Below the pieces are notes generated by a model that saw only the letters and a list, made by a program, of their open reading frames with translations, made no database searches and was not told the DNA's origin. Of a DNA stretch of 32,804 nt, positions 23,111 through 29,916 are shown piece by piece. How positions within the stretch are numbered: position 1 is the stretch's first letter; every line of letters starts with the position of its first letter. Both the position numbers and the translations under genes were made by a program. The DNA comes from Bacilli bacterium (GTDB lineage: Bacteria; Bacillota_I; Bacilli_A; RF39; UBA660). The stretch is from contig JAFRQS010000003.1 of assembly GCA_017428495.1 (NCBI GenBank), forward strand, positions 1-32,804, given 5' to 3'.

Positions 23111-24775
23111 ATGAGAAAAAATAGTTTTATAGATGGTGCTATAATATCTACATTATGTTTAGTATTGTGTAAGATATTAGGTCTTATTTATGTAATACCT
23201 TTTTATAAAATTATAGGTAGTCAAGGTGGAGCTTTATATAGTTATGCATATTCTATATATGCTGTGTTTTTAAATTTATCTACAGTTGGTATACCTTCTG
23301 CAATTGCAAAGATAATTAGTGAGTATGATACATTGCATTATTATGAATCAAAGGAAAAAGCATTTAAGATAGCGTCAAAATTATTAAATTATATTGGAAT
23401 AATAAGTTTCTTGATAATGTTTGCTTTTGCAAATACTATTGCTGAGCATATAATAGGAGGAGTAGAGGGTGGTAACTCTGTAAGTGATGTTGCTACTGCT
23501 ATAAGAGTTGTATCTACTGCATTATTAGTTGTGCCAAGACTAAGTATATTAAAAGGATATTTTCAAGGTAATAAATATATTACACAACCAAGTATATCCA
23601 CAATAATTGAACAATTGGTTAGGGTTTCAATAATTATATTTGGTAGTTTTATTACTGTTAAAGTATTTCATTTGCCTGTAGAGTATGCAGTATTTATTGC
23701 AACTTTTGGTGCTACAATAGGAGCATTATCAGCATTTATCTATTTAAAAGCAAAGCATAAAAAAGTATTTGATATTGATAAGAATAATAAAGAGGAAGTA
23801 ACAGGTGTAATAAATCAAAGTATAAGTAGTGATGAAGCACATATTAGTACAAAGGCATTAATTAAAAAGATAATAGTGTATGCTATACCATTTGTAATAA
23901 TATCAATATTACAGTCTGCTTATAATGTTATTGATACATTTACAGTAGTAAAAACATTATCATCTATTGGTTATACTACTAGTGTGGCAGAAACAACAAT
24001 AGGAGTAATGAGTACTTGGGCTTCAAAATTAAATATGATAGTTGTATCTATGGCAATAGGACTTACCGCAAGTTTAATACCTAGTGTAGTTAGTAGTTAT
24101 ACAAAGGGTGATTTCAAGGATATTAATAAGACACTTAATTTGTCATTTAAAATGTTAATATTTATTATGACACCTATGGCATTAGGTATGAGCTTTTTAG
24201 CTGAACCTATATGGCATGTATTTTATGGTGTTGATAATTTAAGTTCAAGCATATTTAGATTTTATATATTGCAAGTAATTGCATATGGTTTATTTAGTAC
24301 TAGTATAACTATTACACAATCTATGAATCAAACAAAAATAACAGTAGGAGCATTAATAACAAGTTTCTTATTGAAATTTATTCTTAATGTACCTATGATG
24401 CACTTTGTAAAAATGATTGGTATTGAGTCATATTACGCACCTACAATAGTGGATGCTATATCACAAATACTTGCATTAACAGGTGTGTTAATAGCATTAA
24501 AGAAAAAATATAAATTTAGTTATAGAGAACTCATACCATTTGTATTAAAGGTATTACTTGGAGTTTCTTCAATGTTAATTATATTATTCTTATTAAAGTA
24601 TATATATTTTAGCAATGTAACTACATTGTCAGCATTAATAACAATAATAGTGTATACAATAGTAGGAGCAATTATATATTTTGTAGTTATTAATTCATTT
24701 GGATTATTAAATGAAATATTTGGTGATGATTATAAAGATAAATTGTTAAGAAAATTAAAAATAAGAAAGGAATAA
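23111..24775 (+). CDS. murJ: MurJ (YtgP)-type lipid II flippase
   Basis: 554 residues, about 14 transmembrane helices, MOP superfamily. The N-terminal part closely follows Bacillus YtgP/MurJ: GLIYVIPFYKIIGSQGGALYSYAY, LNLSTVGIPSAIAKIISEY, then VSTALLVVPRLSILKGYFQGNKYITQPSISTIIEQLVR. It would move lipid II across the membrane for peptidoglycan synthesis. A charged loop (about 215-245) separates the two halves. It differs from the shorter SpoVB-like protein at 4897-6195, so the window holds both members of this superfamily. AGGTGATAAT precedes the start. The glycosyltransferase begins two bases after its stop, so both are co-transcribed. Confidence 0.88.
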   Translation: MRKNSFIDGAIISTLCLVLCKILGLIYVIPFYKIIGSQGGALYSYAYSIYAVFLNLSTVGIPSAIAKIISEYDTLHYYESKEKAFKIASKLLNYIGIISFLIMFAFANTIAEHIIGGVEGGNSVSDVATAIRVVSTALLVVPRLSILKGYFQGNKYITQPSISTIIEQLVRVSIIIFGSFITVKVFHLPVEYAVFIATFGATIGALSAFIYLKAKHKKVFDIDKNNKEEVTGVINQSISSDEAHISTKALIKKIIVYAIPFVIISILQSAYNVIDTFTVVKTLSSIGYTTSVAETTIGVMSTWASKLNMIVVSMAIGLTASLIPSVVSSYTKGDFKDINKTLNLSFKMLIFIMTPMALGMSFLAEPIWHVFYGVDNLSSSIFRFYILQVIAYGLFSTSITITQSMNQTKITVGALITSFLLKFILNVPMMHFVKMIGIESYYAPTIVDAISQILALTGVLIALKKKYKFSYRELIPFVLKVLLGVSSMLIILFLLKYIYFSNVTTLSALITIIVYTIVGAIIYFVVINSFGLLNEIFGDDYKDKLLRKLKIRKE

Positions 24776-24777
24776 GC

Positions 24778-25914
24778 ATGAAAGTATTAGTAATTCCATC
24801 ATGGTATCCCAATGGTACTGATAAATTAATGGGTATATATCATAAAGAGTATACTTATGCACTTACAAAGATGGGGATAGATGTTGATATGTTGTTTGTA
24901 TATAGACAAAGATTATCTAATCCTATTAAGTATCTATTTATGAAGAAAAGAGAAGTAGATATTGAAAAGACATATAGAGTATATAAAATAATGATGATGG
25001 ATATAGAAAAAATAAGTATTAGTTTGTTTGTAAAAAATTATATTAAAAAATTAGATAAATTGTATAATGAGTATATAAAAACAAATAGTAAACCAGATAT
25101 ATTACATGCAGAAGTAACTTTTCCAGCTGGATATGCAGTATGCGTTTTGGGTAAAAAATATAATATACCAGTAGTTGTTACAGAACATAGTAGTGGTTTT
25201 ATTAAATATTTTAATGGTAAATATGAGAAATATGGCAAATATGTACTTGAAAATTCAAAATATACTACTGTAAGTGATTTGATGAGAAATCAAATAAAAG
25301 ATTTAAAAAAAGATGTAGATTTAATTCCTAATTTGGTAGATACTGAATTTTTTCATAAGAAAAAGAAAAAGCATGATGGTTTAAATTTAGTAACGGTATC
25401 AGCTTTTAGAGTAGGTAAAGGTATAGAATACTTAATAGAAGCTTTAAGTATATTAATAGATAAAAATATTGATGTTCATTTGAATATAATAGGGGACGGA
25501 TATTTAATGAATAATTATAAAGATATTACTACTAAATTTAATATGGATAATCACATTACTTTTTATGGTCAAAAAACTAAAGAAGAAATATCTAAAATAT
25601 TACCAAATAATGATATATTTGTAATTCCTAGTACTTATGAATCATTTTGCATACCAGGTGTAGAAGCATTAGCAAGTGGATTACCTATTGTATCTACAAG
25701 ATGTTATGGCCCAGAAGAGTATATAGATAATAAATGTGGTGAATTTTGTAATATTAAAGATCCTAAGGGACTTGCAAATGCAATAATTAAGGTGTATAAA
25801 AAATTAGATAAATATGATGTTGAATATTTAAGAAAAGTGGCAGATAAATATTCATATAAGAAAGTATGTACAGATGCAATAGAGATATATAATGAATTAC
25901 TAAAGACAGAATAA
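24778..25914 (+). CDS. GT4 family glycosyltransferase
   Basis: 378 residues with a GT-B fold. The N-terminal domain starts VLVIPSWYPN and includes the TEHSSG acceptor-side motif (135-140). The C-terminal nucleotide-sugar domain has FRVGKGIEYLIEAL (R211, K214), NIIGDG, and E288-SFCIPGVE296-ALASGLPIV, the E-x7-E motif of retaining GT4 enzymes. It probably transfers a sugar to a lipid-linked or envelope glycan; donor and acceptor are unknown. No membrane segment is present. It is in an operon with the MurJ-type flippase, which suggests envelope polysaccharide assembly, and is closed by a strong terminator. Confidence 0.9.
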   Translation: MKVLVIPSWYPNGTDKLMGIYHKEYTYALTKMGIDVDMLFVYRQRLSNPIKYLFMKKREVDIEKTYRVYKIMMMDIEKISISLFVKNYIKKLDKLYNEYIKTNSKPDILHAEVTFPAGYAVCVLGKKYNIPVVVTEHSSGFIKYFNGKYEKYGKYVLENSKYTTVSDLMRNQIKDLKKDVDLIPNLVDTEFFHKKKKKHDGLNLVTVSAFRVGKGIEYLIEALSILIDKNIDVHLNIIGDGYLMNNYKDITTKFNMDNHITFYGQKTKEEISKILPNNDIFVIPSTYESFCIPGVEALASGLPIVSTRCYGPEEYIDNKCGEFCNIKDPKGLANAIIKVYKKLDKYDVEYLRKVADKYSYKKVCTDAIEIYNELLKTE

Positions 25915-25926
25915 TCTGTCTTTTTT
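25902..25926 (+). terminator. Terminator after the glycosyltransferase gene
   Basis: AAAGACAGA (25902-25910), ATAA loop (containing the stop codon), TCTGTCTTT (25915-25923), T-run to 25926. Confidence 0.85.
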
Positions 25927-25970
25927 ATGTACTTAATTTTAAAAGATACATATAATTTAATGGTGAGATT

Positions 25971-26522
25971 ATGAGATTATATGAAATTATTATTATTGCA
26001 GTTAGTTTGGCTATGGATACATTTACAGTATCAGTATGTAAAGGTATAACAATGAAAAATATAAGTTATAAAAGTGCAATAGTAATATCTTTGTATTTTG
26101 GATTATTTCAATCTTTAATGCCATTAATAGGATATTTATTTGGTTTTTCATTTGATAATATAAGTAAGATAGATCATTTTGTAGCATTTGTATTATTATT
26201 TGGTATAGGATCAAGTATGATACTTGAATCATCAGATAATGAAAAATTAGATAATAAAATAGATTTTAAAACTATGATACCTCTTGCTATAGCAACAAGT
26301 ATTGATGCATTAGCAGTAGGAATTACTTTTGCATTTTTAAAAGTTAATATAATTATTTCTAGTGTTGTAATTGGTATAATAACATTTTTAATATCTTTCA
26401 TAGGCGTTTTAATTGGTAACAAATTTGGCAATAAATATGGAAATATTGCAGAACGTATAGGAGGCATATTGTTAATACTTATGGGAATTAGAATTCTTTT
26501 TACTCATCTTGGAATAATATAA
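25971..26522 (+). CDS. mntP: Manganese efflux pump MntP
   Basis: 183 residues, six predicted helices, normal MntP length. Both internal repeats carry the key acidic residues: VSLAMDTFTVSVCKGI near the start and IATSIDALAVGITFAFL in the second half, then ERIGGILLILMGIRIL at the end. It exports Mn2+ and protects from manganese excess. GGTGAGATT precedes the start, and TATAAT at 25951-25956 is a likely -10 box. The 45 bases after the preceding terminator are too few for a yybP-ykoY manganese riboswitch, so control must be different. Confidence 0.93.
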   Translation: MRLYEIIIIAVSLAMDTFTVSVCKGITMKNISYKSAIVISLYFGLFQSLMPLIGYLFGFSFDNISKIDHFVAFVLLFGIGSSMILESSDNEKLDNKIDFKTMIPLAIATSIDALAVGITFAFLKVNIIISSVVIGIITFLISFIGVLIGNKFGNKYGNIAERIGGILLILMGIRILFTHLGII

Positions 26523-26540
26523 TAAATGTTATAATTTGAA

Positions 26541-26569
26541 TTGCAAATTTAATAAAAAAAATATATAAT
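26541..26569 (+). promoter_or_regulatory. Promoter of the small pseudopilin gene
   Basis: TTGCAA (26541-26546), 17-base spacer, TATAAT (26564-26569). The predicted leader is about 10 bases before AGGTGATAAT and the ATG. Confidence 0.65.
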
Positions 26570-26585
26570 CATAGTAGGTGATAAT

Positions 26586-26945
26586 ATGAAAAATGGTTTT
26601 ACATTGATTGAGTTAATTGTTACTATTACAATTGTTATTGCTTTGGCATTATTTATTACGCCAAAAGTTGTAAAATTTTCAAATGATAGTAAAGCAACTG
26701 GTTATAAAGAAATCGAAAAAAGATTAGAAGAAGCTGCTGCTAAATATATATTAGAACAATATATTCCTTCATCTACAACATCTATGACAATAACGTCTCA
26801 AATGTTATATGATGCAAATTACATAGATAAAATTAAAGATATAGATAATAGTGATAAATTTTGTACTGCTACAGTTAATGTTACTAATATGGATACAACG
26901 CCTGTTTTTGTAGCACATTTAACGTGCGATAATTATACATCATAA
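26586..26945 (+). CDS. Small type IV pilin/pseudopilin-like protein
   Basis: 119 residues. A prepilin signal of only four residues (MKNG4) precedes F5-TLIE9 and a hydrophobic helix (IVTITIVIALALFI), giving Glu5 in the mature form. The short soluble part contains two Cys (KFC and LTC near the end) that could form the usual pilin disulfide. It has its own promoter and terminator. The second pseudopilin of the window is at 21701; no assembly ATPase, platform protein or prepilin peptidase is nearby, so the machinery must be encoded elsewhere. Confidence 0.85.
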   Translation: MKNGFTLIELIVTITIVIALALFITPKVVKFSNDSKATGYKEIEKRLEEAAAKYILEQYIPSSTTSMTITSQMLYDANYIDKIKDIDNSDKFCTATVNVTNMDTTPVFVAHLTCDNYTS

Positions 26946-26972
26946 AAATATAAAGTATCTTTTATATTTTTT
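26946..26972 (+). terminator. Terminator after the small pseudopilin gene
   Basis: AAATATAAA (26946-26954), GTATCT loop, TTTATATTT (26961-26969), T-run. All A-T pairs, so less stable than others in the window. Confidence 0.6.
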
Positions 26973-27025
26973 TATTTTATAAAATATAATTTATGTATAT
27001 TGTCAATAATAATATTGGTGATAGA

Positions 27026-27805
27026 ATGATAAGTGATTTAATGCTTGAAGCAATAAATATAAAAGATAATGGATTAGTTACAAATGTAAAAAGAAAAAAT
27101 GGTTTAAAAGTTACAACAGTATTATCATGCGATGATAGTGTTGTAAAAAAAGGCAAATATATCACAATAGAATTTAAAGATATTTTTAATAAATATATCA
27201 AAAATGAGGTAATAAAAGAACTAAAAGTATTACTAAAAGATAATAATATTAATGATGATGATAGTGCATTGATTATTGGGCTTGGAAATGATGATAGTAC
27301 ACCAGATTCTCTTGGGCCATTAGTAATTGGAAACATTATAGTAACAAGGCATCTTGAATCATTAGGTTTAAATTCGAGTAGAGTAGTAAGTGCGATTAAA
27401 CCTGGAGTAACAGGTGAAACGGGAATAGAAACAAAGGATATAATAAAAGGTGTTATAGAAAAAGTGAAACCTGCATTTTTAATAGTAATTGATGCATTAA
27501 AAAGTGAATCACTTCAAAGACTTAGTAAGACAATACAATTAACTGATACTGGTATTCATCCGGGTAGTGGTGTAAATAATAAAAGAATTGGATTAAGCAA
27601 AGAAACATTAGGAATTCCAGTAATAGCTATTGGTGTTCCTACAGTTTGCGATATAAAAACAATAATAAAAGGCGTTACAAAAAAGAAGATAAATAATATA
27701 CCAGAGATGATAGTCACTCCTAAAAATATAGATTTTATTATAGAAAAAATGAGTGATTTATTAAGTGTTTGCATAAATAGTGTCTTATATGGTTTTAAAA
27801 TATAG
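27026..27805 (+). CDS. gpr: GPR spore germination endopeptidase
   Basis: 259 residues. All core GPR motifs are present: GLGNDDSTPD94-SLGP, PGVTGETGIETKDIIKGV, VID156-ALKSES, IQLTDTGIHPGSGVNNKR, SKETLGIPVIAIGVPTV and the MIVTPKNID end. D94 and D156 align with the two catalytic aspartates of this aspartic-type protease. GPR degrades small acid-soluble proteins when spores germinate, so this is strong evidence for a sporulating lineage. The protein is much shorter than Bacillus GPR (about 370). The start is ATG 27026 because GGTGAT lies three bases before it; MISDLMLE then aligns with mature Bacillus GPR (TDLAVE) and no propeptide remains. ATG 26993 would add 11 residues but has no ribosome site. 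Confidence 0.92.
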   Translation: MISDLMLEAINIKDNGLVTNVKRKNGLKVTTVLSCDDSVVKKGKYITIEFKDIFNKYIKNEVIKELKVLLKDNNINDDDSALIIGLGNDDSTPDSLGPLVIGNIIVTRHLESLGLNSSRVVSAIKPGVTGETGIETKDIIKGVIEKVKPAFLIVIDALKSESLQRLSKTIQLTDTGIHPGSGVNNKRIGLSKETLGIPVIAIGVPTVCDIKTIIKGVTKKKINNIPEMIVTPKNIDFIIEKMSDLLSVCINSVLYGFKI

Positions 27806-27891
27806 ATATTATATGTATATTTGTTGTCAAATTAATATACAAATTAATACAAAAATGTTAAAATATAATATAGTATTAATAGAGGTGTCAC

Positions 27892-29238
27892 ATGAAAGAG
27901 AATCATTTTTTAATAGCACTTACAAATTGTTTTATACTAGCAATAAGTATGGCATTACTTTGTTTTAATTATGATTTTAGTGCATATATTTTAATAATTT
28001 TTCTCTTACTTATAGATTTATTAATATATATTTCTAGTATAAGTATTAAATATGCATTAATGAGTAATAAAAAGGCTATATTGTATTTGGTTATTGATAA
28101 TTTAAATATAATAAATTTATATTATGGATATTCTAAAACAAAAAGGATAAGTAATAAAGTATATAAAATAATAAAGAAAGAAGTTAAAAAAAATAGTATA
28201 GTAAGAAAGTATAGTGATCATTTTATAATAATTACTAATTATATTAATAAGAATGAATTGATTGGATTAGTAAGTAAAATTAATATGGCTACAGAAAATT
28301 TGATTAATGATGAAATGCTTAGTATGAATTTAAGATGTGGAATACAAATTTGTGATAGTGATGATTATATATCAAATGAGAATAAGGCAATAATCGCTTA
28401 TAATAATGTATTAAAAGATCAATTAGAATATTATAGTTTTTATGATGATTCTGATGCAGAGACATTATTAAATGAGAAAATTGTTTTGGATAAATTGGTA
28501 AAAGCATTAAAAAACAATGAATTTGAAGTGTATTTTCAACCCAAATATGATTATAAAGAAAATAGGATAGTAGGTAGTGAGGCATTAGCTAGACTTGTGC
28601 ATGATGGAAAAGTAATACCTGCCAAAGATTTTATAAATATTGCTGAAAAATACAATTTTACAATTTATTTAGACAAATATATATTAAAAGAAGTGTGTAA
28701 GAAGATTAATGAATTAAAGAAAGATAATATTCCTTTTAATATAATATCTATTAATATATCTAGAAATACATTAGCTCAAAATAAAACGTTAGATTATTAT
28801 GAAAATGTTTTAAAAAAATATAATATAAGTAAAAAAGAAGTTGAGTTTGAAGTTACAGAAAGAACTGAGAATGGTAACTTGTCACTTGTAGATAAAATTC
28901 ACACTTTAAGTAGGAAATTTAATGTATCAATTGATGATTTTGGTATGGGCAGTTCTTCATTATCTATGCTTATGGAGAATAATATAAATACTGTTAAAAT
29001 AGATAGGCAATTTGTTGTTGATGAATCAGAAAATGGTAGAAAATTGTTAAATAATATGATAAAACTTATAAAAGAGTTAGGTTTTGATATAATTGCGGAA
29101 GGTGTAGAAACTAAAGAACAACAAGAATATTTAAAGAGTAAAGGTTGTAATATTATCCAGGGTTATTACTTTTCTAAACCTTTATCATTTGATGAATATA
29201 AAAAAATGTTGATAGGGGATGATACAAATGGATCTTAG
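27892..29238 (+). CDS. Membrane-bound EAL domain c-di-GMP phosphodiesterase with degenerate GGDEF
   Basis: 448 residues. Two N-terminal transmembrane helices (about 7-25 and 30-53) are followed by a GGDEF-like domain (about 60-185) whose signature is destroyed (KYSDHF at 106-111). An EAL domain follows (about 195-440). EAL residues are intact: SE230-ALAR, N-ISR, E320-VTE323-R, IDD349-FGMGSSSLS, K369-IDR, E403-GVE406-T and QGYYFSKP. It should hydrolyse c-di-GMP at the membrane; the dead GGDEF may bind GTP and regulate. AGGTGT precedes the ATG. Its end overlaps the signal peptidase gene by 11 bases, so both are translated together. Confidence 0.92.
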   Translation: MKENHFLIALTNCFILAISMALLCFNYDFSAYILIIFLLLIDLLIYISSISIKYALMSNKKAILYLVIDNLNIINLYYGYSKTKRISNKVYKIIKKEVKKNSIVRKYSDHFIIITNYINKNELIGLVSKINMATENLINDEMLSMNLRCGIQICDSDDYISNENKAIIAYNNVLKDQLEYYSFYDDSDAETLLNEKIVLDKLVKALKNNEFEVYFQPKYDYKENRIVGSEALARLVHDGKVIPAKDFINIAEKYNFTIYLDKYILKEVCKKINELKKDNIPFNIISINISRNTLAQNKTLDYYENVLKKYNISKKEVEFEVTERTENGNLSLVDKIHTLSRKFNVSIDDFGMGSSSLSMLMENNINTVKIDRQFVVDESENGRKLLNNMIKLIKELGFDIIAEGVETKEQQEYLKSKGCNIIQGYYFSKPLSFDEYKKMLIGDDTNGS

Positions 29239-29767
29239 AGAAGTTACAGAATTTTTTAAAGATATAATGTGGTATGTTGTAGTTTTCGCAATAATAATAT
29301 TTATACTTACTTTTGTTATTGGAGTTCAAACTGTAACTGGTAATTCAATGGATCCAACTTTAAAGGATGGTCAACCTGTGTTAGTATCAAGATTATCATA
29401 TATATTTGGTCAAATTAAAAGAAATGAAATAGTTGTTTTTAAACATGATGGTAAGTCATATGTTAAAAGAATAATAGGTTTACCAAATGAAAAAGTAGAT
29501 TATATGGACAACATATTATATATAAATGATGAGCCATATAAAGAATCATATTTAGGTGATGAAGTTCAAACATATAATTTCTTATTTAAGGATATATGTC
29601 CTACTGAATGTGCTAATGGTGTTATACCAGAAGGTAAGTATTTAGTTATGGGTGATAATAGACCTGAATCAATTGATAGTAGAGATAGTTCATTTGGCCT
29701 TATAGATAAAAAAGATATAAAGGGAAAAATTTTTTATAGCATATATCCATTTAGAAGCATAAAATAA
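29228..29767 (+). CDS. lepB: Signal peptidase I
   Basis: 179 residues from ATG 29228, chosen because AGGGGAT precedes it; ATG 29219 lies inside that site. One transmembrane helix (about 14-32) is followed by the S26 catalytic parts: nucleophile S40 in TGNSMDPTL, general base K80 in YVKRIIGLP, and the conserved MGDNRPESIDSRDS segment (141-154). It releases secreted proteins from the membrane outside. The gene overlaps the end of the c-di-GMP phosphodiesterase gene and stands directly before a large secreted repeat protein, a likely substrate. A terminator separates it from that gene. Confidence 0.95.
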   Translation: MDLREVTEFFKDIMWYVVVFAIIIFILTFVIGVQTVTGNSMDPTLKDGQPVLVSRLSYIFGQIKRNEIVVFKHDGKSYVKRIIGLPNEKVDYMDNILYINDEPYKESYLGDEVQTYNFLFKDICPTECANGVIPEGKYLVMGDNRPESIDSRDSSFGLIDKKDIKGKIFYSIYPFRSIK

Positions 29768-29774
29768 TTAGTAG

Positions 29775-29805
29775 AAAGATATCAAAAAAACTGATATCTT
29801 TTTTT
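29775..29805 (+). terminator. Terminator after the signal peptidase gene
   Basis: AAAGATATC (29775-29783) pairs with GATATCTTT (29793-29801), 9-base loop, then T to 29805. Confidence 0.82.
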
Positions 29806-29815
29806 GATTGTAAAA

Positions 29816-29857
29816 CGCAAAATCATTATAACAATTATATTGCAATTTTATTTTGCG
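29816..29857. promoter_or_regulatory. Inverted repeat over the adhesin promoter
   Basis: CGCAAAAT (29816-29823) and ATTTTGCG (29850-29857) are exact complements 26 bases apart. They flank and overlap the -35 box and spacer of the promoter at 29840-29868, which is suitable for a repressor or activator dimer. No T-run follows. Confidence 0.45.
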
Positions 29858-29868
29858 AATGCTATAAT
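29840..29868 (+). promoter_or_regulatory. Promoter of the large surface protein gene
   Basis: TTGCAA (29840-29845), 17-base spacer, TATAAT (29863-29868) preceded by TGC (extended -10). The leader then has a hairpin ACAAAGT (29877-29883)/ACTTTGT (29889-29895) before the GGAGGG ribosome site. Confidence 0.75.
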
Positions 29869-29916
29869 ATGGGCGAACAAAGTGAAAAACTTTGTAATTT
29901 TAGTAGGAGGGTATAT

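Noticed and set aside
25915..25970. Possible yybP-ykoY manganese riboswitch before mntP
   Set aside because: Only about 45 bases remain after the upstream terminator and none of the conserved riboswitch motifs is seen.
26970..27026. Sigma-G type promoter for gpr
   Set aside because: I looked for a forespore promoter but found no convincing -35/-10 pair at proper spacing; only an AT-rich TATAAT at 26985-26990.
27780..27968. 62-codon + strand frame between gpr and the EAL gene
   Set aside because: It begins inside gpr, ends inside the EAL gene and has no ribosome site; the EAL start at 27892 is well supported.
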